A stretch of 64,000 nt of DNA. Origin: Bifidobacterium stellenboschense. GTDB lineage: Bacteria > Actinomycetota > Actinomycetes > Actinomycetales > Bifidobacteriaceae. The stretch lies in contig NZ_JGZP01000021.1 in assembly GCF_000741785.1 (NCBI RefSeq), forward strand, positions 27,921-91,920, read 5' to 3'. The notes under the pieces are model-generated. The model was given only the letters and a program-made list of their open reading frames with translations. It searched no databases and was not told the origin of the DNA. Positions 35,834 to 45,069 of this stretch are shown one piece after another; the stretch's first letter is position 1, and each line of letters starts with the position of its first letter. A program made the translations under genes and the position numbers.

Positions 35834-36505
35834 ATGGTCATACCGCATAACACACGAGCAGGATGCCATGACGTATTCCACGCATCATTGCTTCGTGACG
35901 CACGTTATGACAGCTCTCTGGAATTTCCGTGGCTGAAAGCCGAATCAAAAGCTCCAAACAAACTAATCCCCTATTCCAAAGCGAAATATTCCAAAGACAC
36001 CGATCAGTGGGTCTGTTTCTATGAAGACGATGTCAAGTTCGACGCAGACACATGGGACCACCCAGAGAAAGCCCTCACCGTACTACGACGGTTCCGGGGA
36101 ACGATCGCGCCTGACTACTCCATGTTCCGGGACATGCCGCTGATTCAACAGCAGTGGAACAACTTCCGAAGCAAGACCATCGCGCACTATTGGCAGATGC
36201 AGGGTATACCAGTGCTTCCCAATATTCGATGGGCCGACCACCGGACTTGGGAAACCGCATGCCTGGGCGTGCCACGTTGCTCCAACATTGCGATAGGAAC
36301 ACTCGGATGCATCAAGAATCCAACTAACCGAAAACTTCTCAAAGAAGGACTTTCCTACGTAATCAAGCGACTTTCACCGGCCAGCATCAACGTATACGGC
36401 AAAGCCCCGGATGATATCTTCTCCATCTATGAAGAGCAAGGTATCCGTGTCATCAGGTTTCCGAGCGAATGCGAGCAGGCTCACCGAGCGGGAAGTGATC
36501 TCTAA
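35834..36505 (+). CDS. DUF4417 family protein
   Basis: A 223-aa protein matching DUF4417: WVCFYEDDVKFDADTWDHPE, then FRGTIAPDYSMFRDMPLIQQ, NNFRSKTIAHYWQMQGIPVL, and CSNIAIGTLGCIKN. The family is found in phages and integrative elements; its role is unknown. AAGGAGG lies before the ATG at 35834. Its stop overlaps the ATG of the following gene, so the two are translated together. Composition is clearly less GC-rich than flanking core genes. Confidence 0.8.
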   Translation: MVIPHNTRAGCHDVFHASLLRDARYDSSLEFPWLKAESKAPNKLIPYSKAKYSKDTDQWVCFYEDDVKFDADTWDHPEKALTVLRRFRGTIAPDYSMFRDMPLIQQQWNNFRSKTIAHYWQMQGIPVLPNIRWADHRTWETACLGVPRCSNIAIGTLGCIKNPTNRKLLKEGLSYVIKRLSPASINVYGKAPDDIFSIYEEQGIRVIRFPSECEQAHRAGSDL

Positions 36506-36927
36506 TGGGAAGCGGATACTACGGAGGATATCACAATACCAGCGGCGCCAACGATGATGATCTTGATGAGACCTCCAACATCGATGACAACGCTCGTGAC
36601 CTTGCTCGAGAATTCCGTCTGACCACTGGAGGGTATTTCGGGCAAAAAGGCAATGGGAAGGGCGTCCGCATCATCAGCAGCACGGACCCCTTGACCACAG
36701 CGGAGCATTGTTATCAAGTTCTCGGCAAGGGCGGTTCAGAGAGAACCGCATACAACAGCAAGGGATAGGAAATTCGCATGAAACAGCTTGGGGACGGAAC
36801 ACTGGTCACTTATCGCCAGATCACCAGTTCCAAAGGAAGTCCGGCTGTTGAAATACGGCTTTCAAGCGGCAGCCACAACGTCCAGCAGCAGAAAATTCAT
36901 TTCGTCATGGAGACAACATTATGGTAG
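36505..36927 (+). pseudogene. Gly/Tyr-start small protein interrupted by in-frame amber at 36766
   Basis: One reading frame of 140 codons with TAG at 36766-36768. Before the stop: MGSGYYGGYHNTSG and TDPLTTAEHCYQVLGKGG. After it: MKQLGDGTLVTYRQITSSKG, AVEIRL and the terminal QQQKIHFV. From memory, similar small proteins in Firmicutes elements read straight through from the N-terminal Gly/Tyr motif to the C-terminal QKIHFV. The second half could be re-initiated at ATG 36778, which has AGGA seven bases upstream. Function unknown. It lies between the DUF4417 gene and the 183-aa gene with overlaps at both ends. Confidence 0.6.
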
Positions 36928-37472
36928 ACATCACATTCACGGAGGATATGCGACAGATTCTCAAATCGTTGGTGGGACAGCGATTGGTGTCCTTGGAATG
37001 CGAACGGTTGGACCGGACGCAGGAGACCTATGGAAACCTGCTCATCACCACGGAATCGCAAAAGGTGGAGCTTATCAACGAGGAGGAGCCGACGGAATAC
37101 TTCGGCGAAGTCGAGGATATCTCGCGGTTCATTTGCCGTAGACTTGAGCCGAACGAGGAATTCCGCCAGTTCATCACTGGGACACGACCAATGAAGTATC
37201 CGCTGTTAGGGAAGGTCAATACCGTATCCATCGTCAACGACCACGTCTCAATGCCTGAGAAACAGTATGACATCCAATTATCCATGGCCGTGATTCTGGA
37301 CACCGATGCCGGAGAAACCGCGTTTCTGAGAGGATGGCATTTCGATGAAATGATTACCATCGTACGGAAAAGCGATTACCGATCGTCACTCCGCTCCGTC
37401 GCACAGGTACAATCTGACTGGAGCGACGATCCAAGTTCCGTAACCGTGGAACGAACCCTCATTGAGTTGTGA
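36921..37472 (+). CDS. hypothetical protein linked to the DUF4417 module
   Basis: A 183-aa soluble protein, mixed alpha/beta by inspection. It starts VDITFTEDMRQILKSLVGQR and ends TVERTLIEL. No family was recognised. The ATG overlaps the stop of the preceding frame (ATGGTAG), which shows coupling. It could be a partner or immunity/antitoxin component of the two genes before it. It ends against a terminator shared with convergent hsdS. Confidence 0.6.
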   Translation: MVDITFTEDMRQILKSLVGQRLVSLECERLDRTQETYGNLLITTESQKVELINEEEPTEYFGEVEDISRFICRRLEPNEEFRQFITGTRPMKYPLLGKVNTVSIVNDHVSMPEKQYDIQLSMAVILDTDAGETAFLRGWHFDEMITIVRKSDYRSSLRSVAQVQSDWSDDPSSVTVERTLIEL

Positions 37473-37479
37473 ATCAGCA

Positions 37480-37524
37480 CGTTAGGTGGTGGAGGACGGG
37501 AGTACCGCCCGCCACCACCTAACG
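37480..37524. terminator. bidirectional terminator between the cargo and hsdS
   Basis: CGTTAGGTGGTGG pairs with CCACCACCTAACG, a perfect 13-bp stem, directly between convergent ends at 37472 and 37526. Confidence 0.75.
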
Positions 37525-37525
37525 G

Positions 37526-38632
37526 TTATTGGGCGAAGTAGCGTTGGGCGAGGCTGGCGTAGAGGGTGTCGAGACGGTCGAGCTGCTGTTGGGCGTCGGC
37601 CTTGAGGGACTCGACCTTGGCGACGAACGCGGCGAACTCGTTCTGCAACGAGATGGGCGGGATGATTACAGAAACACTCCCTAAAGTTTTAATGGATAAA
37701 TATGAAATAGTCGTCCCCGACGTGCCACCAATTAGACGATCATGAAATGACGGCAAAGCAAACAGATGTGTAAAGAACACCGAATTAGGACTCGCTTCTA
37801 TCTTTTTAAGCCATGTAATCATTCCATCCTGGAAATAGAATCGATCTCCATCTCTCACTTCATAGCACAATCCCATTGTGCCGCGAGCAGTGACCAGCAC
37901 ATCGCCAGCAGTTGGAACCTGATGATTATCCACTAATGATTTAAATGCATTCTCATTAACGAATGACGAACAAGTCAACAAACCTGAGGTAATTCGATTC
38001 GTCAAATCACCAAGCTTTAAAAACGGGATACCTTCCTTTTCGAGGTCCTGAGCATATATACGCTTCGCCGAAGTCACCGTGTAAAGACTCTTAATCTCTC
38101 GCAAACCCCAATGATTTGGATTCTCCACCGGATCACCGAACATTTCGACGAAGCGGGATTGGATGAGTTCGTCGGCTGTTGCGATCATCTGCCTAGCCAA
38201 AGCACTCTGCGATTCAACACCATCAAGTAATTGAACAATATGATCCTGCTCTTCCACAGCCGGCAACGGAATCTCCACTTTTTCGAGGTTCTTTTTCGTC
38301 AGGCTGGGAATCGTTACCGTTGAATTCAACTGCTCAAAGTCAAAGAAGCGACAGAAATGATACAGATACTTCGGCAATAGCTTTGACTTATCGGCAGCCA
38401 ATCCAAATGCCGTATCGACATTCCAAAATGGCTCTGTCACGTAAATCGGAGTATTGATATTACCCTTACGGCCAATAACTACGGTATCAGCGTCACAGAT
38501 ATATTGGTCGGCATGGCCCATCACACCGCCACTGCCATAAATCGGATATTCCCCTGACGGATTTTCAACGGCACGCTGATTTTTACCATTGACAATCGTC
38601 AGGACATCCTTCAGAAGAACGCGTTCCCCCAT
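37526..38632 (-). CDS. hsdS: type I restriction enzyme specificity subunit S
   Basis: A 368-aa protein with two target-recognition domains separated and followed by conserved helices: SLTKKNLEKVEIPLPAVEEQ, LDGVESQSALARQMI, SFHDRLIGGTSG, and the C-terminal helix ending in LYASLAQRYFAQ. It decides which DNA sequence the complex methylates and cuts. It starts just after the hsdM stop (GTG at 38635 or ATG at 38632). The target-recognition DNA is markedly AT-richer than hsdM, as is usual for exchanged domains. The last approximately 45 bp recur twice in the adjacent island. Confidence 0.93.
   Translation of the reverse strand: MGERVLLKDVLTIVNGKNQRAVENPSGEYPIYGSGGVMGHADQYICDADTVVIGRKGNINTPIYVTEPFWNVDTAFGLAADKSKLLPKYLYHFCRFFDFEQLNSTVTIPSLTKKNLEKVEIPLPAVEEQDHIVQLLDGVESQSALARQMIATADELIQSRFVEMFGDPVENPNHWGLREIKSLYTVTSAKRIYAQDLEKEGIPFLKLGDLTNRITSGLLTCSSFVNENAFKSLVDNHQVPTAGDVLVTARGTMGLCYEVRDGDRFYFQDGMITWLKKIEASPNSVFFTHLFALPSFHDRLIGGTSGTTISYLSIKTLGSVSVIIPPISLQNEFAAFVAKVESLKADAQQQLDRLDTLYASLAQRYFAQ
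37533..37578 (-). repeat. hsdS 3' tail (intact copy)
   Basis: This is the reference copy of the repeat seen at 33542 and 34538. Here it is the true end of the functional hsdS, encoding DTLYASLAQRYFA. The 32-base core is nearly identical in all three copies. Confidence 0.8.
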
Positions 38633-38635
38633 CAC

Positions 38636-40117
38636 TCACCGTCCTTGGGCGAGCATGGCGTCGAGCTCGCCCAAGCCGGCGGCGAACTTCGCGTTGAGAT
38701 CGCGCAGTTCGGCCATGAGTTGGCTGGTCGGCGGGTATTCCTTGCGCTCGTATTCGACCTTGACGTACTTGTTGAAGCTGAAATCGTAATCCTGTGCGGT
38801 GATGTCGTCGCGGGTCACGAAGAAGCTCCGCTCGGTGCGCTCGCGGGCGCCCTCGGCTTCCAGGTTCTTCCAACGGGCGAGGATGTCGGGGATGTCGTTG
38901 TGGTTCGGGTCCTCATTGCGTTTGTCGTCGAGCGTGAAGCCGTCGTGCTCCATGTTGTACAGCCATACCTTGTCGGTGCTGTGGGGCGCGTCGGTTCTGG
39001 TGAACACGAGCACCGCGGTGCTCACTCCCGAATACGGCTTGAACACGCCGGACGGCATGTAGATGATCGCTTCGAGCCGCTGGTGCTCCACAAGTTCGCG
39101 GCGCAGCTCGCGGTAGGCCTTCGCGTTGCTTCTGAACAGCACGCCGTTGGGCACGATGCACGCGCAGCGGCCGCCGAGCTTCAGCATGCGCAGGAACAAC
39201 GCCACGAACAGCAGTTCGGTCTGTTTCGTGTTCACGATGGCCTTGAGGGAATCGTCGATGTCCTCCACGTCGAGCGAGCCGGTGAACGGCGGGTTGGCGA
39301 GGATCACGTCGAAACGGTCGCGAATCGTGTTCACGCGCGACAGGCTGTCCTGGTTGCGGATGTCCGGATTCTCCACGCCGTGCAGCAGCAGGTTCATCGC
39401 GGAGATGCGCACCATCGTCTGGTCGGTATCGAATCCGGTGAACTGCGCGCCTTCGAACAGGTTCCAGTCGTCGGCGCTCATCGTCTCGCCGTGGACCTTG
39501 CGAATCCATTCGGCGGCGGAGATCAGGAATCCGGCCGTGCCGCACGCCGGATCGGCGATCAGCTGGCCGGGTTTCGGGTCGAGCAGGCCGACCATCATGT
39601 CGCGGATATGCTTCGGCGTGCGGAACTGGCCATTCGCGCCGGCCGTGTTGAGCTTGCTCAGCATGTATTCGTACAGGTCGCCCAGATCGTCCTGGTCCTT
39701 GACGACGTTGGTGAGCAGATCGTCGATGCCGGCCACCGCGCGTTCCAGCGTCTTCGGCTTGTTGAATCCGAACGAGGCGTCCTCCATGCTGTCGGCGAAC
39801 GCGTTGCCCTCGTGCAGGGTCTTGAGGAACGGGAACACCTGCTGGCCGACGATGGCGAACATCCGCTCGGCCGGTTCGTTCTTGAAGTTGTGCCAGCGCA
39901 GCCGCTGGCCTTCGGGCGTATCCGGGAACACCGGGTCGGCGAGCGGCATGCCGGTCAGTTGCGCCATCTGCTCGGCTTCGAGCTGCCTGTCGTCCAGCGA
40001 CTTCATGAACATGAGGTAGGTGAGCTGGCTGATCACCTCGAGCGGATTGGTGATGCCGCCCTCCCACATGCGTTGCCAGATGTCGTCCACCTTGTTCTTC
40101 ACGGCTCCGGTGATCAT
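38636..40117 (-). CDS. hsdM: type I restriction enzyme methyltransferase subunit M
   Basis: A 493-aa N6-adenine methyltransferase. It has the SAM motif IADPACGTAGFLISAAEWI, the catalytic ILANPPFTG, and an N-terminal HsdM helical domain (DDIWQRMWEGGITNPLEVIS, YLMFMKSLDDRQ). GGGATGAG precedes the ATG at 40117. It heads the minus-strand hsdM-hsdS pair. Composition is like the core genome. Confidence 0.95.
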   Translation of the reverse strand: MITGAVKNKVDDIWQRMWEGGITNPLEVISQLTYLMFMKSLDDRQLEAEQMAQLTGMPLADPVFPDTPEGQRLRWHNFKNEPAERMFAIVGQQVFPFLKTLHEGNAFADSMEDASFGFNKPKTLERAVAGIDDLLTNVVKDQDDLGDLYEYMLSKLNTAGANGQFRTPKHIRDMMVGLLDPKPGQLIADPACGTAGFLISAAEWIRKVHGETMSADDWNLFEGAQFTGFDTDQTMVRISAMNLLLHGVENPDIRNQDSLSRVNTIRDRFDVILANPPFTGSLDVEDIDDSLKAIVNTKQTELLFVALFLRMLKLGGRCACIVPNGVLFRSNAKAYRELRRELVEHQRLEAIIYMPSGVFKPYSGVSTAVLVFTRTDAPHSTDKVWLYNMEHDGFTLDDKRNEDPNHNDIPDILARWKNLEAEGARERTERSFFVTRDDITAQDYDFSFNKYVKVEYERKEYPPTSQLMAELRDLNAKFAAGLGELDAMLAQGR

Positions 40118-40172
40118 CTCATCCCTTTCATCCGTCCCATCGCAAACGAATACTTCCCAACTCTACCGGCAC

Positions 40173-41456
40173 CTACCTCTTCGACAATACCCACCGCGAG
40201 ACGAACGCGGACGTGGCGACCGCGAGGCCGACGGGCACGAAGAGGGCGATTGGCGCTTCGGCGAGCTCCATGACGAGGCTCATGGCCATGAGCGGCGCCT
40301 GCTGCGAGGCGGACAGGAGCGCGGCCGCGCCGATGAGCGCGCATACGCCGACCGGGTCCGCGGGGAACGCGAACGACCAGAGGAGGCCGAGCGTCGCGCC
40401 CAGCGTGGCTCCGAGCGCGATGCCGGGCTGGAGCACGCCGCCGGACGCACCGGAGCGGATGGTGACGAGCGTCGTCGCGGCCTTCACGAGGAACGTGGCC
40501 GCCAGCAGTCCAACGAGCGGCCAGATCCGCGGGGAGCCGGAGGCGAGTCCGTCGAAGCCGAGCTGCGCGGCGGCACGTCCATTACCCATCACCTGCGGCG
40601 CGAACACGGCGACGAGACCGGTGGCGAGACCCGCGAGCGGCATCTGCCACAGCAGCATCCTGCCGGACGGCTGATACGCGGTCGCCCATGAGGAGCCCTT
40701 GCGGAAGCAGGCGCCCGCCGCACCGCACGCGGCCCCGCACAGGAGGGCGAACAGCATGAGGCTCGGCGTGTAGTCGGCGGTCATGCCCGCCACGGCGTAG
40801 AACGTGTGACGCCCTTTGACGAGCGAGGCGACATAGGCGGCCGTGGCGGACATGCCCAACGCGAATCCGACCTTCTCGATCGTCACGTCGGCGAGCAGAA
40901 TCTCGACGGCGAAGAACATGCCGGCGAGCGGTGCGTCGTAGACGCCGCCGAGGCCCGCGCCGGCGGCCACGGCGACGATCATGCGCCGGTCGGCGAGCCC
41001 CGCCGCATCGCCTCCCTCGCCACCGATACGGAACAGGTCGCAGAATCGTTGGGCGAGCATCGCGCCGAGCTCGCGCGGCGCGACCTCACGCCCGATGGAC
41101 GCGCCGGAACCGACGATGAAGATCTGGAGCACGACGTGCACGATGGTCTGCCACCAAGGCATCCGCTCCCCCGCGACCGCCTTCTTGACGGACGGCACCT
41201 TCGTGGTCTTCGTGCGCAGCAGCCACCAGACCAGCGCGGCGATCGACAGTCCCACAGTCACGGAAATCGCACGGCGCAGGGCCGGCACGTGGAACGGGCC
41301 GGGCACGGTTCCGCTCTCCACATAGCCGAGCATCACGTGTTCGACGCCGTACAGCAGCAGCGTGAGCAGCCCGGCACCCGCGCCGATCAGCGACCCCAGG
41401 ACGAGCGTCGCCGCGGCGAGCCATAGTATGCGGTTGATGCGGGTACGTTCATTCAT
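40173..41456 (-). CDS. ClC-family chloride channel/transporter
   Basis: A 427-aa membrane protein with about ten helices. ClC selectivity motifs are visible: VGSGASIGREVAP, GAGLGGVYDAPLAGMFFAVE, and SGASGGVLQPGIALGA. The usual Glu gate in GREGP is present as Glu in GREVAP. Exchanger or channel cannot be decided by eye. GAGGGGAC lies before the ATG at 41456. It is monocistronic on the minus strand. Confidence 0.88.
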   Translation of the reverse strand: MNERTRINRILWLAAATLVLGSLIGAGAGLLTLLLYGVEHVMLGYVESGTVPGPFHVPALRRAISVTVGLSIAALVWWLLRTKTTKVPSVKKAVAGERMPWWQTIVHVVLQIFIVGSGASIGREVAPRELGAMLAQRFCDLFRIGGEGGDAAGLADRRMIVAVAAGAGLGGVYDAPLAGMFFAVEILLADVTIEKVGFALGMSATAAYVASLVKGRHTFYAVAGMTADYTPSLMLFALLCGAACGAAGACFRKGSSWATAYQPSGRMLLWQMPLAGLATGLVAVFAPQVMGNGRAAAQLGFDGLASGSPRIWPLVGLLAATFLVKAATTLVTIRSGASGGVLQPGIALGATLGATLGLLWSFAFPADPVGVCALIGAAALLSASQQAPLMAMSLVMELAEAPIALFVPVGLAVATSAFVSRWVLSKR

Positions 41457-41558
41457 TGCCGTGTCCCCTCTTTCCCCGGTCTCCCATCCGGTCCGGAATC
41501 CGCCTATCCCGCCCCGCCTCGAAGAAAGGCGCGGAGGGAATCGGCGGTTCAACGCGAT

Positions 41559-41592
41559 GGAGGCTTGGAACCCGTAAGGATTCCAAGCCTCC
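41559..41592 (-). terminator. terminator of tig
   Basis: GGAGGCTTGGAA and TTCCAAGCCTCC form a 12-bp perfect stem around a 10-base loop, 32 bp after the tig stop on the minus strand. U-tract is weak. Confidence 0.7.
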
Positions 41593-41624
41593 ATATGTCA
41601 CATCACGCTAGCGCGCGAACCGAC

Positions 41625-42992
41625 TCACTCGCCGTCCTTGGCGGACAGCTCGTCGGCGACCGCGGCGGCGGCGGAAGCGGCCTCGACGGACTCGGCCTCC
41701 TCCTCTTCGGCGGCGTCACCGAGGAACGCGGAGAGGTCGACCTCCTCGCCGTTCGCGGTGAACTTGACGGCGCGCATGCCGGCGAGCAGACCCTTGGAAC
41801 GGCCGACTTCCTGCACGGCGGAGCCGAGCTGGCCGTTCTTGATGATCGCCTGGATGAAGGCGTTCGGGTCCATGCCGTACTGCTGGGCGATGGAGGCGAG
41901 GAAGTTGAACACGTCGGCCTGGGAGACCTCGACGTTCATCTTCTCGGCGAGGGTGTCGAGCAGGATCTGATCCTTGATCTCCTTCTCGGCGCCTTCCTCG
42001 GCCTGCTGCTTCTGCTCGTCGGTGGCCTTCTCCGGGTCCGGGGTGAGGCCCTTGAGGTGCTCCTCGACCGCGGCGGCCTTGACGCCCTTCGGCACCGGGA
42101 TCTCGAGGCCCTCGGCCAGCTTCGCGAGGAACGCGTCGCGGGCCTCAGTGGCCTGACGGCCCTTGGCATCCTCGCCGGCGGCCTTGCGGATGTCGGCCTT
42201 GAGCTCCTCGAGCGTGTCGAACTCGGAGGCTTCCTGGGCGAAGTCGTCGTCCAGCTCCGGCAGTTCCTCGGCCTTCACGGAGTTGACCTTGACCTTGACG
42301 GTGGCCTTCTCGCCCTCGTGCTCGCCGGCTTCCAGCGTGCCTTCGAAGGTGGTCTCCTCGCCGGCGGACAGACCGTCGAGCGCCTCGTCAAGGCCGTCGA
42401 GCATGGTGTTGGAGCCGAGCTCGTAGCTCACGCCCTCCTGGGAGTCAACGGTCTCGCCGTCGATCTCGGCGGACAGGTCGATGTTGGCGAAGTCGCCCTT
42501 GGCGGCCGGGCGATCCACGCCGACCAGGGTGCCGAAGCGCTGGCGCAGGGCTTCAAGACGCTTGTCGACGTCCTCGTCCTTGACCTCCGGGGCAGCGATG
42601 GCGATCTCCATGCCGTCGATTTCCGGCAGCTCGATCTCCGGGCGACGCTCGACGGTGGCGGTGAACTTGAGCTTGGTCTCGTCCTTGGCGGACTGCGGGA
42701 CCTCGACGACATCGAACTCCGGCTGGGCCATCGGGTGGATCTTCTTCTCCTCGAGGGCCTTGGAGTAGAGCTCCGGCACGCCATCGTTGACGGCCTCACC
42801 GGCGACGGCGCCGAAGCCGAAACGCTGGTCGATGATCTTGCCCGGAACGTGGCCCTTGCGGAAGCCCGGCACGTTCACCTGCTTGGCGATGTCCTTGCGA
42901 GCGGCATCGAGGTACGGGTCGAACTCCTCCGGTTCGACGGTGATGGTGAGCTTCACCTTGGTGGGTTCGAGGTTACGAACGCTGATCTTCAC
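41625..42992 (-). CDS. tig: trigger factor chaperone
   Basis: A 455-aa ribosome-bound chaperone. The N-terminal ribosome-binding domain carries VPGFRKGHVPGKIIDQRFG (the GFRxGxxP signature). The FKBP-type isomerase domain follows (AAKGDFANIDLSAEIDGE...YELGSNTMLDGLDEALDG), then the C-terminal arms. The tail is acidic/Ala-rich. The start is GTG at 42992, with AGGAGC at a good distance; the longer open frame has no ribosome site. Confidence 0.96.
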   Translation of the reverse strand: MKISVRNLEPTKVKLTITVEPEEFDPYLDAARKDIAKQVNVPGFRKGHVPGKIIDQRFGFGAVAGEAVNDGVPELYSKALEEKKIHPMAQPEFDVVEVPQSAKDETKLKFTATVERRPEIELPEIDGMEIAIAAPEVKDEDVDKRLEALRQRFGTLVGVDRPAAKGDFANIDLSAEIDGETVDSQEGVSYELGSNTMLDGLDEALDGLSAGEETTFEGTLEAGEHEGEKATVKVKVNSVKAEELPELDDDFAQEASEFDTLEELKADIRKAAGEDAKGRQATEARDAFLAKLAEGLEIPVPKGVKAAAVEEHLKGLTPDPEKATDEQKQQAEEGAEKEIKDQILLDTLAEKMNVEVSQADVFNFLASIAQQYGMDPNAFIQAIIKNGQLGSAVQEVGRSKGLLAGMRAVKFTANGEEVDLSAFLGDAAEEEEAESVEAASAAAAVADELSAKDGE

Positions 42993-43043
42993 GCTAAACG
43001 CTCCTGAAAAGTTGTTTTTCCTATATCTGCCCGAAGGCAACCG

Positions 43044-44363
43044 TCACATTATAACGCGCGACACGGACGCTGTGATCAGTTTCACCTGCCAGTCGCGCGC
43101 CCCCTGCGCCGTGAGGAAGGCGGCCACGTCGCGCGAGGCCGGATCGTCGGTCCAGCACAGGTTGCGGATGATCTGCGGCCGGATGATCACGTCGGCGGGC
43201 GTGCGCGTGTCCTCGGCGATCTGGTTGATGACCTTGCGCACGCGCTTGAGCCGTGCGAGACGCTCCGGACGGCGCTCCCACATGCGCATGCCGCGCGGCG
43301 CGTTCGTCTCCTCGCCATCGTCCCTGATGCCGCGCGCGTCGCCGTGACCGGACGGCATGACCGGCAGTTCGTCGGCACGCAGGTCGAGCGCCTCCTGGAT
43401 GGCGGCCTTCCAGACGGAGGGTTTCACCGCGCGCTGGATCGGCGCGTATCGCTCGAACATCTTGTCCTGTTCGCCACCCGTATGCATGCGCACGCGTTCG
43501 TTGAGGCAGCGCACGGCGCGGAATTCGCGCGCGTTGTGCGGCTTGCGTTTCGCCGCCTCGATGATCGACGAATCGGCGAGCAGCAGCGTGGGCGCGATGT
43601 CGTAGCGTCGGGCGAGCTCGTCGCGTTTCGTCCACAGGGCGCGCGCGACGGCGAGGGCTCGCGGGTCGCGGTTGATCTCGGTGATGTGCGAGATGCGCAG
43701 CCACGGCACGGGATGCTCGTGGCGCGGCTGGCCGGACGTGCCCTCCTCGAGGATGTGTGCGAACTCCTCCTGAGCCCACTCCTCCTTGCCGGCGTGCTTG
43801 AGGTCGGCGCGCATGAGTGCTTCGAGTTCGATAAGGAGTTCGACATCGAGGGCCGCGTAGTTACGCCAGTCGTATGGCAGCGGACGGTACGACCAGTCGG
43901 CGGCGGAATGCTCCTTGGCGAGCGTGATGCCGAGATACTGCTCGGTGACGGAGGCGAGGCCGAAACGATGCAGACCGAGGAGTCTCGCGGCGATCTCCGT
44001 GTCAAAGAGCCCACGTGGCGTCAGTCCGATGTCGGCGAAGCCGGGCAGGTCCATCATCGCGTCATGGATGATCCATACCGCGTCGCCGACCGCGTCGTTG
44101 AACCGGTTCCAGTCGACGCCGGCGCCGGTGAGCGCGACCGGGTCGAGCAGGATGATGCCCGAGTCCCCGCGCTTGAACTGAATGAGCCAATCCTCATGCC
44201 CGTATCGGAATCCCGATGCGCGTTCCGCGTCGGCGGCGAGTGGACCGAACGCTCCCGCCAGCGCCTCGCAGGCACGATGGTAGCCTTCCGGCGTGTCGGT
44301 GAGGGGCGGCACTCCCCCACGCGGCTTGGTTTGCAGTCTTGGTTCCGCTTTCGGTTCAGTCAA
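43044..44363 (-). CDS. rnd: ribonuclease D-like 3'-5' exonuclease with HRDC domain
   Basis: A 439-aa DEDD-family exonuclease. Expected motifs: ILLDPVAL (the first D), AVWIIHDAMMDLPG, LFDTEIAARLLGL and the ALDVELLIEL end (DEDDy Asp and Tyr nearby in RNYAALD). HRDC helices follow from about 225 on (LRISHI..DPRALAVARALWTKRDELAR). The best start is TTG at 44363, overlapping the DUF3000 stop at 44356, so the genes are coupled. A GC-rich Gly/Asp insert lies at about 345-360. Confidence 0.88.
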   Translation of the reverse strand: MTEPKAEPRLQTKPRGGVPPLTDTPEGYHRACEALAGAFGPLAADAERASGFRYGHEDWLIQFKRGDSGIILLDPVALTGAGVDWNRFNDAVGDAVWIIHDAMMDLPGFADIGLTPRGLFDTEIAARLLGLHRFGLASVTEQYLGITLAKEHSAADWSYRPLPYDWRNYAALDVELLIELEALMRADLKHAGKEEWAQEEFAHILEEGTSGQPRHEHPVPWLRISHITEINRDPRALAVARALWTKRDELARRYDIAPTLLLADSSIIEAAKRKPHNAREFRAVRCLNERVRMHTGGEQDKMFERYAPIQRAVKPSVWKAAIQEALDLRADELPVMPSGHGDARGIRDDGEETNAPRGMRMWERRPERLARLKRVRKVINQIAEDTRTPADVIIRPQIIRNLCWTDDPASRDVAAFLTAQGARDWQVKLITASVSRVIM

Positions 44364-45006
44364 CGTCCGTTTCCCAGTCGACGAGCATGGTTGATTCAAG
44401 GAAGCGCGCCCATGCGGACACGCTCGCACCGGCATCATACGGCATGCCGTCGAACGTCGCGGGAGTGAAGGAGACACGAATCTCGCATCCGACGGAACCA
44501 TCGCCTCCGAGAGCGCCGAACGCCGTGTTGCGCGTGACGGTGACGGTGCCGCCCACACTGTCGGGTTCGATGCCGTCGAGATGCCCGCACATGAGATCCC
44601 AGTACAGATCCGGGGCGAGTGCGTCGTCCTCGCCGTTGTCGAGCGGCAGCCGCGCGAACGCGACGCAGCGCCAGCGCGACCCCCAATCCTCGCGCGGCGT
44701 CGCACTGTAGAGAATCATGATCCATCCGGTGGCGACGCCGGCCGGTGCGACTCCGTCGAAGGGGAATCCGCCGGCATCGGCGCGCGATCCCGCCTCGAGT
44801 TCGACGCCGATGCCGTAGTCGGCGAGCGTCGAGGGGACGGGAATCTCGCGGTAGCGTACGCCCCCGATGCGCGTCATGCCGCGGACCGATTCAACCGCCT
44901 GCCACACGTCATCGGGCACGCCGGCCGGCCGGCCCGGCAGTCCCGGACCGGCGTCACGCCCGGTGCGCGATTTCACGCCCGCGGGAAATGCGTAGATGTC
45001 GGCCAT
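44356..45006 (-). CDS. DUF3000 domain-containing protein
   Basis: A 216-aa actinobacterial protein of the DUF3000 family. Conserved parts: VRYREIPVPSTLADYGIGVE, GWIMILYSATPREDWGSRWR and GGTVTVTRNTAFGAL. Role unknown. It is consistently coupled to RNase D in actinobacteria, as here by overlap. The start is ATG at 45006; a GTG seven codons earlier is possible. Confidence 0.85.
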   Translation of the reverse strand: MADIYAFPAGVKSRTGRDAGPGLPGRPAGVPDDVWQAVESVRGMTRIGGVRYREIPVPSTLADYGIGVELEAGSRADAGGFPFDGVAPAGVATGWIMILYSATPREDWGSRWRCVAFARLPLDNGEDDALAPDLYWDLMCGHLDGIEPDSVGGTVTVTRNTAFGALGGDGSVGCEIRVSFTPATFDGMPYDAGASVSAWARFLESTMLVDWETDVD

Positions 45007-45069
45007 ATCTCCAGCGTAGGTGCGCACGCGAGCTTTCGCGGCATCGGCACGCGGGGATTTGGGGAGGAA

